In this document: piece after piece, positions 21,359-32,871 of the stretch
How the letters are laid out: each line of letters opens with the position of its first letter
How positions within the stretch are numbered: position 1 is the stretch's first letter
NCBI GenBank assembly: GCA_039583875.1
Contig: CM077160.1
Span: 116,733,895 to 116,797,894, forward strand
Length of the DNA stretch: 64,000 bases
Direction of reading: 5' to 3'
DNA from: Platanthera guangdongensis
Lineage: Eukaryota; Streptophyta; Magnoliopsida; Asparagales; Orchidaceae
The notes under the pieces: generated by a model
Databases searched by the model: none
The model's input: only the letters and a program-made list of their open reading frames with translations
What the model was told of the DNA's origin: nothing
Made by a program: the position numbers and the translations under genes

Positions 21359-22273
21359 GCAATCTAAGTATGCGGAATGAATAATATACAGAATAAGATG
21401 TACAAAATGAAAAATGGAGGGCAGAAGCTTCCCTGAAGATGAGTACGGGGAGGCCCGGGTTGAAACTCTGCATTATTGTTAGAAGAAGAAAAAAAAGCAA
21501 AAAGATAACAAAAAAAAAACGAAAAAGATACACTCGGTGAAAAGGGGGTTGTGGGCGGTAGGGGGCAAGTGCGTGGGTGACTCGGAAGGTAGCTAAGGCC
21601 TTAGCGACCACTGCGTGATAAAAATGTGATCCCCTAGCGCGCACAATAATGGAAGCGTGCCAAAGCAAAATGAAACGAAATAAAACAAATTAAAATAAAA
21701 GAAGTTAAATAAAACATATATACATTTGTTAATATCAAATTATTATATATTTTTTGGTGTTTTTAAGTAGATTTTTTTATTTTTTTAGTTGGGTTTTAGT
21801 TTTTTTATTGAATTTTTTTTAGTTTTAAGTTTTTCTCTTTTTTAGTATGTTTTATGTTTTGTTTTTTTTCATTTTTTAAGTGTTTAGATTTTTTAGGTTT
21901 TTTCGTTTTAGAGTTTATTTTTTGTTTTTGTTGTGTTTTAGATTTTTTAGATTTTTTATTTTTAGAATTTTTAGGTTTTTTTAGAGTTTGTAGATTTTTT
22001 AAGTTTTATACTTTTTCAAGTTTTTAGAGTTTTTTTTTTGGTTTTAAGTTAGTTTTTTGTTGTTGTTGTTTTGTGTTGTTAGTAGAAAACGACGTCATTT
22101 CAAAAAATATTCTATAAATAATAATATGATAAAAACAATATATATTTTTAAGATTTTTTTAAGTAGTTTATTATTATTATTATGTTTTTGTTGGCCATTT
22201 TTAATTTTTGTTATAATTATAGATATAGGTAAAATTAATAGATTTCCAGGGTTCAAAATAACGAAACGACAAA

Positions 22274-22292
22274 TTTCCCGGCAACGGCGCTA
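22274..22292 (-). other. Primer binding site of LARD
   Basis: On the minus strand TAGCGCCGTTGCCGGGAAA, six bases inside the LTR end at 22299. Differs by one or two bases from the TGGCGCCGTTGCCGGGGA PBS of Athila/Tat elements. Confidence 0.75.
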
Positions 22293-24505
22293 AAAACTTG
22301 ATTGATATTTTCTCGCATCAAGTCCGAAAACTTAATACGTGCTAAAACTTCAAAAATATTACGAAGCGCGGCGACCCGGACGGTTTTATTTAAGTTGAAA
22401 AGCGGAAGTGATTTTTTTTATTTAGAAAACGGGGCACGCGTATTTATTTATTTGGATATAAAAAGGTGTGATCGAGTTTTAATGAAAGAAGGCAAGTGCA
22501 CCTATCGTGAGTAGTACAGGATATTCCGGGCGGAATATCGAGGTCATATTGTTCTCGGGGCCGGTTCGATTATTTCTACTCTTCCCTGGAGGGGACTATT
22601 ATTTTACCGATATTTAACTTGTCGGTTATATTTTATATATAATAAAAATGACAAAATAAAACTGAAAATGAAAGCAATAAAAAGAAAGTTTGAAGGTGGT
22701 GCCGATGAAGAGCATAGCTCGATGGCACCGAAAAAATAATTGAAATAAAATAGACTTTAAATAAAAAGAGCTCCTAAATTTCTAATTAATTAAGGCGCAT
22801 ACTTGGCCGTGGAGGTTTCACTAAAATGAGCTCAACTAGCTATAGGACTATCGCTCAACTGAACGCTAAGACTATTCGACCGAACGTTAGTCCGACGAAG
22901 GATTCCTCTTAACGCCCGCATTACGCTAAGAACCCCGCTATTGGGTGGGGAACCCAATCCGGTAGAGTTGGCATGCCTCCTCTCTCGAGAGTTAGTGCGG
23001 AACTCTCTTTGCCAAGGGGTGATCTGTCCATACACACGGCCTCTCGGCGAGCGTATGGAAAACGGAAATAGGGCCCACACATCGATATGTGGTTCTACGC
23101 GTCGTTAACCCCGGGCAAACCTTAAGTACTTTTAATTAATTAGAAAAATTATACCTTTAATTATTTTAAGCTATTTTATCTGTCCCAATGCTCTTCGATA
23201 CCGAGGGCTAAAAACGGTTAGCCACTCATCGGAATGGGGACGGCTTGCGGGAAAAGCAGAAAAGAAAGCAGAAAATGGAAAGCAGGAAATGAAAGCAGTA
23301 AAATAATGCAGTAAAGGAAAGCTGAAAATTGCAAGTCCTACTCAAACGAGTAGGACTGAAGAAAGCTGTAAATTGCAAGTCCCGGCGCAAATGCGTGGGC
23401 GGAAGAAAGAAAGCGGGTCCCACTCAAATGAGTAGGACTAAATAAATGCAACACACGCACGCACTCTACATAAAGTAAAACACACACACACACTCTCTCG
23501 ACATAAATGAAAACACACACACACAAATCATACTCAAATGAGTAGGGAAAATAAAGACCTGTCATTTAACTCGAATGAGTAGGCGGAAATAAAGAAAATT
23601 ACAAACTCACGCACTCTACGGAAGTAAAACACACGCACACACTCGACAGAATTAAAATAAAGCAAAGCGCCATTTAACTATTAACGAGTAGGCGGAAATA
23701 GATGCACAAGTACAAAAAATGTAAAAAACTAAGGTATCTAAAAATGAAAACAACTGCATTTCTACCGCTAGAATGCGGTAGAAATGCATAAAAAGTGAAA
23801 ATAAAAATTGAACGGAGCAAAAGTTTTTGCAAATAAACGCAAAATGAAAATGCTCTAAAAAATAAAACGAATACATTTCTACCGCTAGAATGCGGTAGAA
23901 ATGCGTAAAAAGAGAACGAAAAATTTAAAAGTGCAAAAGTTTTGGAAAATAAAGGAAAAATACAAGTGTTTGGAAAAATCAAAATAACAACATATTCATT
24001 CTAATAATGTTATAACAATGCTTAAAAAGTGGTTGAAAAAGTAAAAGAAGGAAAAAAAGTTTACAAAACTAAAAAAAATCTAAGTAAAATGAAGAGAAAA
24101 CAAACCCACTTTAAAACCATTTTTATAACTTTATAAGGATGAATATTGGAACAAAAATAAATTAACTACTATGAAGGTGAAAACAACTACTTCACCATAA
24201 AAAAAGAAGTAACATTTTACTCTCATACACACACGCACGCGTATAAAAAAAGAACGAAAAAACTAAGTTAAAACAAGGAATAAATAAGATTGCAAAGGGT
24301 GGGCACATAGATGAAGTCCAAAACATAGAAATGAGAAAAAAAACTACATTTTTATTATGTCTAAAAACTATTACAAAGCTAGTACAAAAATAAAAGAGAG
24401 AGAGAAAGATAAAACCCCATTCCATAGGTTGGAAATCCATCTACGCAGCACCTCCCCTTACAAAATGGTTCAAAAGAAGGAACAGGAACTCAAGCAGAAC
24501 ACTGG

Positions 24506-24513
24506 AATTTATA
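24506..24513 (-). promoter_or_regulatory. TATA box of LARD 5' LTR
   Basis: TATAAATT on the minus strand, just below the array at 24530-25090; the expected transcription promoter of this element. Confidence 0.65.
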
Positions 24514-24529
24514 GGCAAAAATTTACATG

Positions 24530-25090
24530 GGACACGCCCTTGGTCACGGGCGTGACAGGGGGGTGTGTCAGTACTATTTGCGAAGGCGGCCGGCGATGTG
24601 ACGGGAAAGTTGACTTTGGGCTGGACACGTGTCGGTCTCGCGTTGGTCACGCCCCAGGTCACGGGCGTGACTATGGGCGTGTCGGGGAGGTGGATCTGGG
24701 TGCGGGTCGCGCCGAAAGTCGTCGCGCGGGTCTTGTCGGCCCGGTGGAGATGTCACGCCCCAGGTCACGGGCGTGACTCTGGGCGTGTCGGCTAGTGTCG
24801 ACACTCGACAAACGTCGAGTGGAAAATGTCGAGTTGAAATTCGTCGAGCGGGAAGAGGTGTCATGCCCTAGGTCACGGGCGTGACTCTAGGCGTGTCGAG
24901 GAGGTCGACGATCGTTGAGCTGAAAACGTTGAGCGGATGGACACGGGCTTGGGTCACGCCCCGTGTCGAGTGACTCGGGCGTGACCCGGGGCGTGTCATG
25001 CTTTTCACTTCAAAATTTACTGATTTCACTGGAATTTGACGTGTCACGCCCTGGTCACGGGCGTGACCAATAAGTCACGGGCGTGACTTT
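24530..25090. repeat. GTCACGGGCGTGAC / TCGAC array in LARD 5' LTR U3
   Basis: Same motif order as 18939-19495, with a handful of substitutions, several at CpG sites (for example GGGCATGAC versus GGGCGTGAC). Confidence 0.9.
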
Positions 25091-25261
25091 GCAATTTTTG
25101 GCAGATTTTTGATATTTTCTGAAATATAAAAATAAAGCAAGTCGGCAAAATTATTTACAAAAAAGGAGCAATTTATTAAGCAAAAACATGAAAAAATGAT
25201 GAAAAGAAATGAAAATGACTAAATTAATGTACACAAAAATGCGTCTATTTACAATTCATCA

Positions 25262-25266
25262 AGTGG
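25262..25266. repeat. Target-site duplication AGTGG (right of LARD)
   Basis: Identical to 16699-16703. Confidence 0.9.
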
Positions 25267-25491
25267 ATGTACCCAAGTTTATGGGAACCACTATAAATTT
25301 CTTGTGTCGTCCAGTTGCTTACTGTTTTCTTATTGCTCTGTGTTATGTGATGTGTTAGTTTTTCTTTCCTGCACTTTCATAAGATATATATATTACTATT
25401 TTTAATTCCGCTATAAAAACCAGTTAAGTTTTTTTAAAATACTCTATTCACCCCCCCCCCCCCTCTAGAGTTAAATAGATATATCCCCTCA
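25262..25491 (+). repeat. Copia-4 LTR, last part
   Basis: Continues GGATGTACCCAAGTTTATGGGAACCACTA as in Copia-1, contains a C run and CTCTAGAGTTAAATAG, and ends ...CCCCTCA. Together with 15398-16703 this makes ~1531 bp. Confidence 0.8.
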
Positions 25492-25502
25492 GGTATCAGA
25501 GC
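25492..25502 (+). other. PBS-like sequence following Copia-4 LTR
   Basis: GGTATCAGAGC directly after the LTR end. Because the same LTR is preceded by a PPT, the LTR appears to have internal-type sequence on both sides. Confidence 0.65.
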
Positions 25503-26615
25503 ACAGTTGATATCTCTTTCACTAACTTTGTTTAAAATTTTCTTACGCCTTAAAAACTATTCATTTGACATCATCTAATTAATTTATTCATAGTTAGCAT
25601 TACTCATCTTGTCCTAATTTTTGTTTTCTTTTTTCCTAAATATTATCTCTCTCCCTTTCCCTGTCTCTCTATTTGTCCACATCATTAGTTCCTTTTTAGT
25701 GCCATTTGTGTGTGATTGGGAAATATATATGAATTATTTAACTATCATTTGGCCTGCAATATTTTACGTTGAGAAAGAAACATACATGTATTGAAATTAA
25801 CTAATGGACATAGTAGATTGTGTATCACAATCTATCGAGGACATAATTTCTCTTATCAAGGAGCCAAGATGAATCTAATCCTAACAATGGATATGGAAAA
25901 AAAATACTAGTTGAATGCAGATGATTAACATTAAAAATAAGTGTTCTTTATATTTACAAAATACATTAACGTACGTATATATGGCACATATAACATCCAA
26001 AAATTACCCCCCCCCCCCATATCAGGATCTTCTCCATTTCTGACGAAATGGAGGGGATCTATTTCACGGCCAGGATAATCTCCTTTTTGATCTAATGGGT
26101 TCTCTTTTTCCAATCCTTCTATATTTTTTTATTCAAAAAATTCTTGGCCACTAGATTTTTTTTAGACTTATGGTGTCCATTAGATATGAAATGGATCCCT
26201 CCATTTCATTTTAATTGGAGAGGATCCGGATCCCCGCCCCCCCCCCCCACCCACCCCAAATGTTCAGGGTGTAATAATTATTAATTTTTGCCTCACCACC
26301 GTCCGATCGAGATAATTTTACAATTCAATTTTAGATGCAAAATAGTGGATCGCGAGAGAAATTTGTGGTCAGATAGTATATTTTAGTTCAGCAATGACAT
26401 TTTAGTAAATACGATCAATCTAAACCTAACGATTGTATGCACATAATGAACTGATGCATTCATTATTTTTCACGTCTCTTGTTTCTCTTCATGTCGTAAT
26501 CGACATATCACACCTCCAGGGAATAAGAAAAGCTATATATGTCTTCTTCCTCTATTTGATTAGAACCACAAACAACATTCCTCACATATGTAGCTATCAA
26601 TAACTTGTACCCTGC
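25503..26615. other. AT-rich stretch without a gene
   Basis: No coding frame and no gag start follows the PBS-like word. Holds two C homopolymers (about 26007-26018 and 26237-26247), each next to GGATC...CTCCATTTC words, and a foldback. It may be decayed leader or an unrelated MITE-like insertion; I see nothing decisive. Confidence 0.6.
26026..26059. repeat. Short foldback
   Basis: GATCTTCTCCATTTC (26026-26040), loop TGAC, GAAATGGAGGGGATC (26045-26059); 13 of 15 pairs. Related words recur at ~26190-26232 (GGATCCCTCCATTTC...GGAGAGGATCC). Confidence 0.75.
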
Positions 26616-27330
26616 TGTTGAATTTTATCAAGGTGGTCAGCAAGATAGTCTATCCAGTTCACACTTTGATCATACGGAAACCCAAGGAGCAAGCATAACG
26701 CCTAATGCAAATGGAAGAACAAGCAGATCTTATTTTTATTAACACTTCTTTACAGGGCGAGGTATACATGGGGAGACATGATTTCTCCAGTACATAAGCT
26801 AAAACCAGAAAGCACAAAAACAAGTCGTCAAAGTCGAGACTGCCGAGACCGCCCAGACCATCCAGACTGCCAAGTCGCCAAAGTCGCCCTAACTATTGCT
26901 GCTGCTGCAGAATAGAGGAACAGAGCGCCTATACCGTGAGGTCGTGCGGACAAGATTATTGTACTTGGAAACGTTGAAGAAGAGAAAACTGACAAGCCGC
27001 CCAGCGACCTGCTGAAACCGCTGATTGAAACCACAAACTTCACTGATGCTAACCGCAGTCAAAGCCAAAGCGCTGGCTCCTCCGTATTAGCCGTGCAACC
27101 TGCACACAACACACAATTAACTATGCTAAACCCGCACGGACAGAAAAAATCAGACCGCAACAAGATACCAAGCCCTCACTTACTGTTCACTCGTTATTGT
27201 AGATGTGCCGGGGGGTCTATTTATAAGCGAGGTGAGGAGTGTGGTCACCACTCTAGTGAATAGAGACACCGCCCCAGATCGCGCGCCAATAAAACCAGTC
27301 CACCAAGTCCGCATGGAGTTTGCCAGACAG
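26616..27330 (-). repeat. Copia-3 LTR, R/U5-side fragment
   Basis: Matches the first ~700 bp (plus coordinates) of the LTR at 53501-55043. It starts TGTTGAATTTTATC, shares TTCACACTTTGATCAT and a TATAAATA box on the minus strand (27218-27225). The U3 half is missing: near 27330 it joins directly to the protease/pre-integrase coding remnant. Confidence 0.8.
27218..27225 (-). promoter_or_regulatory. TATA box in Copia-3 LTR fragment
   Basis: TATAAATA on the minus strand. The other LTR has TATAAAGA at 54122-54129. Confidence 0.6.
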
Positions 27331-27879
27331 TATGGATCTCTCCACTCCAACATGCCCCAGCCTCTCATGTCAGATAATAGCACTATTGTTTGCTCTCATC
27401 CGATCAACATAAGAGTTAGTTGCAACAACAAACAAGTTCTTAACTCTACTCCCAATATGAGCAACATCAGCCTTAACCGCTGATACGTTACGAAGGAACT
27501 TCACTTCTGTTGGCCCAAATAGAACGTGATAACCAGCATCTACTGCATTGGTCACAGAGAAGAGGTTCTTCTTCATGCCCGGTACATGATACACACTCAT
27601 TAATGTGAGTGGCCCCTTATCACTACCCAAAGACACAACTCCCTCCTTCTCTACTGCATAAACAGTATTATCAGCAGTTATGATAGCTTCGTTACCTGAG
27701 TAAGCTTGCAAGGAAGAGAAATTCGACTTGTCTTCGGTGAGGTGATGACCACACCCAGAGTCCACGATCCCTTCGTCGTTGAAGTCGACAGTGGACAAGG
27801 CACGTACACAAGTGCACGTCATGAAAGCTCCGCCCTATACAGCTTCCTCACTTTTAGAGAAAGCTCCCTCCTTGCGAGC
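27331..27879 (-). pseudogene. pol: Copia-3 protease and pre-integrase fragment
   Basis: On the minus strand it continues the gag frame interrupted by GyA at 52576. After a TAG stop the protein shows the aspartic protease core GIVDSGCGHHLTED, the block VYHVPGMKKNLFSVTNAVDAGY and VKNLFVVATNSYVDRM. It then stops (TGA where Trp is expected) before HERLGHVGVERSILSG of the pre-integrase zinc region. Soon after, the sequence turns into LTR. All of integrase, RT, RNase H and U3 are deleted. Not Sirevirus-like; lineage otherwise not assigned. Confidence 0.85.
27875..27879. repeat. Target-site duplication of GyA, left (CGAGC)
   Basis: CGAGC; the right copy at 52576-52580 is CAAGC. One mismatch, of the kind produced by CpG decay on the opposite strand. 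Confidence 0.75.
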
Positions 27880-27944
27880 TGTAATGCCCCAAAATTTGTA
27901 AGAGGGACGATCACCATTTTTTGGCCAAGATTGGGTCTTAGTTG

Positions 27945-28785
27945 GGGGTCACACGGCCTAGGACACGGGCGTATCCCTGGTCGTGTCAAGCTCAGGCTCG
28001 TCGAGAGTCCGGGAAGTCGACATTCTGCGCTCAACAAAGTGTTGAGATAGGGAACACGTCCCAGGACACGGGTGTATCCATGGGCGTGTCCCGCTTGGGT
28101 GGCATAGTAAGGCGTGTGGTCGACGAAATGTTTGGGTGGTCACGCCCTGGATCATGGGCGTGACAGGGGCGTGTCGCCTCGGTTCGACGATCGTCGAGTG
28201 GCGATTGTCGACTAGGGGTACACGGCGTAAGACACGGGCGTGTCACATGGCGTGTCCCGCTGTGTCAATCCGTGTTCGATGATTTTCATGGATCTGTGTT
28301 CGACAATTTCCCCAGCGATCTGCGTTCGACGATTTCCCCAGCGATCTGCATTCGACGATTTCCATTGATCTGCGTTCGACGATTTCCCCAGAAATCTCTG
28401 TTCGACGATTTGGCTGCGTTCGACGATTTCCGCAGAAATCTCTGTTCGACGATTTGGCTGCATTCGACGATTTTTCCAGGGAACTCCGTTCGACAATATG
28501 GCCAGCGTTCGACGATATGGCCAGCGATCGACGATCTGCATTCAACGATAGTCGAGGCTTCGAACACGGCCTGAGACGCGGGCGTGTCCCAGGCCATGTC
28601 CTTCTCGGGTTATGAACCGGGACATGTAAGGGGTTGGACACGGCCTGGAGCCCAGACATGTTCAGGTTGGACACGGGCGTGTCAAATAGGACACGGGCGT
28701 GTCAAGGCCCGTGTCCTGTTTTGGGTGCGATGGTTTCGGCGTCGATTGGGAAAATGGCCTTGGACACGGGCGAGTCATAAGTCGT
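27945..28785. repeat. ACACGGGCGTGT and TCGACGAT array in GyA 5' LTR U3
   Basis: Two motif classes. ACACGGGCGTGTC-type palindromes and GGACACGGCCT words occupy 27945-28270 and 28560-28785. Between them (28275-28560) lies a tandem of ~30-bp units of the form TTTCCCCAGCGATCTGCGTT-CGACGA. The middle units closely match the words in the Copia-1 gag array. Confidence 0.9.
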
Positions 28786-28895
28786 GTTCGCCCCAGGTGT
28801 TTTGATTTTCAGTTCGAATCGAGGTCGCTCTTCCATTTCTTTTGGGATCTGATGGTCCAGGATTGTTCTTGCTGAGTTAAGTCCGAGAATAGGGT

Positions 28896-28903
28896 TATAA
28901 ATC
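28896..28903 (+). promoter_or_regulatory. TATA box of GyA 5' LTR
   Basis: TATAAATC ~110 bp downstream of the array. The 3' LTR has TAGAAATC here (50808-50815), a mutated box. Confidence 0.6.
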
Positions 28904-30663
28904 TTGAATCTTCTCCAAGCTTTCTCTTACTAAGTTCTAGAGAGAGGGGAGAGCAAGGAAGAAGGTGAATAAGAGATCCAGCTGTTGGAGAGGCCTCGGT
29001 GCTCCAAATTGCGAGCTGAGTCCAGATCAGTGGAGGCTAGATCGTTGCGAAGGTTTTCATCCTGCTATTTTTCCATGGCTAGGAAGAGGATTCGGAAAGT
29101 AACGACGCTTCTCCTCTTGGTTTTAGGATGCATGTTTTAGCATATTTTATTTTTCTAGTTTTTGGGCACCAAACCCTCAAATAAGAGGGGTTTGGGTCGC
29201 CAAGGTTCAAGAGGAACCTCCGGGTCGATTGAGTCCGTCCCCGGCATGATTTTGCATTAGAGATCCGCTCCGTTAGTGGATTAGGCATGGTGGGTAAAGC
29301 TGTAGTCGCGACCGTTAGTCCGACTCGGTGATGTTGCATACGAGGTTTAAGGATTCGTAGAGATCCGTTGCGGCAAGAGGCTGTTTGTGATGTTTGTGAT
29401 GTTTGGGATGTTTGTGATGTTCTTCCCTTTATCTTGCATGAGTACATGTGGCCGGTACCGGACAAGGTTAGCTCCTCATTGGCGGTAGATGGTTTCCTTG
29501 GTGGACAAAGTTAGCTCTGCATGGGTGGTAGATGGTTTCCTTGGTGCGCGGGAACGCTGCAGTACAAATGAGGGATTATGGAGGAATTGTCTTGGTTTGT
29601 AATGTGTCAAGGCGTGGATGTGTCTCTGTGGTCGTCTGGCTATCCCGTGACGTGCAAGTCATGTGTGGAAAGTGTCCCGGCGAGACTAGTCCCCTTTTGT
29701 GAGACTGACGAGAACGCCGAGCATGGGGCAAGCCCGGGCAATGAGGCCATGAGCGGGTGGGGTCCAGCAAGGGTTCTTAGAATTGGTCAGTGTGTTGGAA
29801 GGAATCCTGACATGAGAAGTCAGAGTTTGTTGACAAGCCCGGGTCTACGACCATGAGCGGGTGGGGCGTTGACAAGAGTTCCTTGTGGCGGCTTGTATGT
29901 CGCTGGGGGATTGTGGTTCCCATTTTGTTTGCGGCTTTATGCCACTGGGGAAATGACGAGTACCCAAATGATGTGATGTTGTGCTAGATGCATATGCTAT
30001 TGGGTGTCTTGGGTGAAGCCCGGGTGTTGCATTCATGTTGCATAGTAGGCCCTATTATTATATGCTCAACAGTAGAGAACATGTATGATGTTTGAGACAT
30101 CCAAGCCTGTTTCCTTAGTTGTTTTTCTTGCTCATGAATATTTCATACGAAGTGCTAACTTGTAGGCTAGAGGAGTACCCCGGGGTCCGTTAGGGGCGGC
30201 CGGGAGGAGATGTGTTTGTTACACAGTTTGAGGTCAGCCTTTGCTGACCCACGTTACTAATAATTTTTACAGGGCAAGGAACGCAAGCAAGAGCTAGCTC
30301 GCCGGCCAGAAAGGTCTAAGCCTGATGAAGTGTTACCTTTTGTTGTAGCTGTACTTTTATTGTATGTTTGATGCCCATGGTGACCGACTTGCATGCCGAG
30401 GTAGACTAGGAGTGCTTATGCACTTTTGTGACTGATGTATTATTTGAGTTTGGACTCTCTCTTGTTGTAAGGCCTTAAGGCCATTTTGTTACTCTTGTAG
30501 GCATGTATAACTTCTAGTCTTGCTTTTTGTTTCCGCTGTGTTGTGTTATGAGTTTTGAGATTGGGAGGTTATATCATCTTATAATACTGAAGCTGTTGCA
30601 TCTGTATGTTGTGAGGCCCCGGCCGGACCCATATTATACGGTCATTACAGGGGAGGTGTTACA

Positions 30664-30741
30664 ATTTGGTATCAGAGGGAGGTTAGAATCAAGGTCAATG
30701 CGTAGAGAAGTTATCCACATAAGAGTAACGCGGGACCATGA
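30664..30741 (+). other. GyA PBS and start of leader
   Basis: TGGTATCAGAGG at 30667-30678, initiator-methionine tRNA type, then untranslated leader up to the Copia-2 insertion. The leader resumes at 43405 and ends at the gag ATG 43480. Confidence 0.85.
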
Positions 30742-30746
30742 GTGTC
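30742..30746. repeat. Target-site duplication of Copia-2, left (GTGTC)
   Basis: GTGTC, exactly repeated at 43400-43404. Confidence 0.93.
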
Positions 30747-31607
30747 TGAAAGAAACAGTGCATAATCACCTAGAGGTGGGGTGAATAGGTGAACTTAATC
30801 TTTTTTTAATTTTAAGGCAGAACTACTCTACAGCAAATGCAATTCTCTAATTATCACAACACAGCAACCATACAATCAAACATTCACAGAGTGCACACAG
30901 GATTTGTATTGGTTCCCCAAGGTCTGGGTACATCCACTTTCCCCCTTCGCCTATCTAGTAGTGTACTAGATTCGGCCTAACTTCTCCACTTCTTCTCAGA
31001 TCCTCAGATCTTACAACTCAGAACCCCAAATAGGTTCCTACAACTCAGAGTGATCCCACTCCTACAACTCAGGCACAAAAGCCTTAACACTCAGTCTTCA
31101 CCAAGACTTACACTCAGAGAACAAGGTCTCCTACAACTCAGGCACTAGGCCCTAACTCAGTCTTCAACAAGACCTACCCTCAGAGCACACTATCTCCTAC
31201 ACTCAGCCTTTATAAAATAGGCTTACATCTCAGATCCCTTAGGATCCTACAAAAAATAAAGTTTACAAAGTATATAACCACAACTCTGAAAGAGAGAGAT
31301 GAGTTGACTGGCTTCTTAATGAGTTCTTGAAAGAACTTTGCAGAGATCAACCTCCCTTGGCTTTCTTTAAAGCTTCTTGAATTAGAACACAGTAGGGTTG
31401 AGTCTCCTCTGAAGATGATCTTCTATCAACTTCTGTCTTGAGAATCAGATCTCAATCTGAAACTTACTTTTCAGCTTGGTTCAACAGCTGTACTTCTTAG
31501 AAGGAGCTCTCTCTCTCCAACTTCTTAGATCTTCTCTTGAAGGTCTTCTTCTTTGTTGTGTTGTTTTTCAATTCCTTGATCATTGTCTTAGTCGAAGGAG
31601 AAAGGTC

Positions 31608-31615
31608 TTTAAATA
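31608..31615 (-). promoter_or_regulatory. TATA-like box of Copia-2 3' LTR
   Basis: TATTTAAA on the minus strand, ~130 bp below the motif array. Confidence 0.6.
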
Positions 31616-31747
31616 GACTTCCTCCAAGGTAACCGGCTGATCTGGTTTCTAATAACTTTCTGACGGCTCTGACAGTTGCAGTTGACCGGTTGAAATGCCA
31701 GCTGTCAAGTCATCCAGTCACTTCCTGAAATCTCTGTTACTGTCTGA

Positions 31748-32505
31748 AAGTGTCGAGACAGATAGTCTTTATGTGTCGACACAAATAGACCAAGTGTCGA
31801 CACAAGTAGGCTAAGTGTCGACACTAGACTTGATGGTGTCGACACAACTTCTTGTGTTTTGTAACAGCTTCTCGACACTGCTTCTTCAGAATGTGTCGAC
31901 ACTGATTCTGTGTGTCGACACAAGCCTTCTGTTGAATGTGTCGACACTGATTCTGTGTGTCGACACAAGTACTTCTTCTTTAATACTTAGTTGAATTCTG
32001 CTGTGTGTCGACACATCTCCTTTGTGTCGACACAAGCCTTCTTGTGTTGAACTTTGCTGAGTGTCGACACATCTCCTTTGTGTCGACACATGCCTTCATG
32101 TGTTGAAACTTTACTGAGTGTCGACACATCTCCTTTGTATCGACACATGTCTTCATGTGTTGAAACTTTACTGAGTGTCGACACATCTTCTTTGTGTCGA
32201 CACATGTACTTTAACTTTGTTGAAGTTTGCTGAGTGTCGACACAGCCTCCTTGTGTCGACACTTTTTGTTGTCGACAAAGTTTTTCTGGGTGTCGACACT
32301 ACTTTTAAGTGTCGACACTGATTATGTAGACAATTCTTCACTGTGTGTCGACACTGCTTGTATGTATCGACACTTTTCTTCTGGTATCGACTCTGCCTTC
32401 CTGCTGTCGACACAATTACTTTAAGTGTCGACACATCTTCTCTAGGTGTCGACACTAGCCTTCACAAATGTCGACACTTCACCTCTAGATGTCGACTCAT
32501 GGACT
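31748..32505. repeat. GTGTCGACAC array in Copia-2 3' LTR U3
   Basis: I count 26 GTCGAC cores in ~760 bp, most as the 10-bp palindrome GTGTCGACAC or AGTGTCGACACT. Spacers are irregular, 10-25 bp, and partly repeated (ATCTCCTTT, TGCCTTCATGTGTTGAAAC). Confidence 0.95.
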
Positions 32506-32643
32506 TAGAAACTTTTATGCTTTTCCTACAATTACTTAACCTGCACATACAAACTCAAAACACATCAAATACACCTTGATGTATATCATTGAGTAGGGTG
32601 AGGCTTCTTCAAATCAGGTACATATATTCCAATGTACCCAACA

Positions 32644-32657
32644 ATCTCCCTCTATTT
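32644..32657 (-). other. Polypurine tract of Copia-2
   Basis: AAATAGAGGGAGAT on the minus strand, abutting the 3' LTR; the same word as Copia-4. Confidence 0.9.
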
Positions 32658-32871
32658 AGAGAAGTCATAACCCTTAGTCAATGATATACACCATTCATAA
32701 CAAATACTCAGTATGATGTATAATAGTATAATATGACAGGGTAAGTACTAAACATGTATAAACAGAACATGTATAATCAATTATCTCATAATAACAATGT
32801 AATAGATTGAATCATGAAACATTATTTTTACAACTTCCAGCATTTTCATTAATCAAAAGTTTACATAGAGT
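32658..32871 (-). other. Copia-2 region between ORF3 and PPT
   Basis: About 210 bp of A/T-rich sequence with no frame or repeat of note. Confidence 0.7.

Larger units (their letters stand above)
19667..22298 (-). other. LARD internal region, non-coding
   Basis: About 2.6 kb, strongly A/T-rich with long T runs (20.7-21.3 kb and 21.7-22.1 kb) and no protein-like frame on either strand. A more GC-normal patch at 21320-21670 holds the motif described separately. Confidence 0.8.
16704..25261 (-). mobile_element. LARD: non-coding LTR element, Tat/Athila-like, inserted in the Copia-4 LTR
   Basis: 8558 bp with two LTRs of 2963 bp each and a 2.63-kb AT-rich interior without any convincing gene. Orientation is minus: the PBS adjoins 22299 and the polypurine tract adjoins 19666. 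The PBS (GCGCCGTTGCCGGGAA) and the CAATGTTGGGTTTAAGTATGGGGG-type motif are typical of Athila/Tat Gypsy elements, so it is probably a non-autonomous derivative of one. Flanked by the 5-bp duplication AGTGG. Confidence 0.9.
22299..25261 (-). repeat. LARD 5' LTR
   Basis: 2963 bp, the same termini and contents as 16704-19666: TATA box, array, hairpin pair at 23756-23787 and 23874-23903 (both with perfect stems here). Confidence 0.95.
12046..25491 (+). mobile_element. Copia-4: 3' part of a Sirevirus-like element (ORF3, PPT, LTR), interrupted by LARD
   Basis: Plus-strand remnant containing the accessory ORF3, a polypurine tract and an LTR of ~1531 bp once the 8.56-kb insertion is discounted. That length is almost the same as the Copia-1R LTR (1530 bp), and the two share extended matches at both ends, so Copia-4 is a close relative of Copia-1. 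No gag or pol belonging to it is visible upstream; they are missing or replaced by the GC-rich segment. Confidence 0.8.
27880..30663 (+). repeat. GyA 5' LTR (2784 bp)
   Basis: TGTAATGCCCC...GAGGTGTTACA. Matches 49817-52575 throughout, with scattered differences that are often C/T or G/A. Followed at once by the PBS. Confidence 0.93.
30747..32643 (-). repeat. Copia-2 3' LTR (1897 bp)
   Basis: Plus-strand ends TGAAAGAAACAG...ACCCAACA (TG...CA). Near-identical to 41521-43399; most length difference comes from lost motif units in the array. Contains runs of CTACAACTCAG and CCTCAG words at 31000-31200 in U5. Confidence 0.95.

Noticed and set aside
25503..26615. Host gene or Copia-4 gag remains
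   Set aside because: No coding-like frame, no splice-consistent exons, and no gag motif; only homopolymers and a short foldback.
28272..28574. Arg/Ser-rich plus-strand frames with repeated FDDF and CVRRF
   Set aside because: Direct translations of the tandem TCGACGATTT array in the GyA LTR.
31748..32505. CRISPR-like array of a short repeat with unique spacers
   Set aside because: Repeat core is only ~10 bp, spacers vary from 10 to 25 bp, the units sit in an LTR with plant retrotransposon context, and no cas genes exist here.
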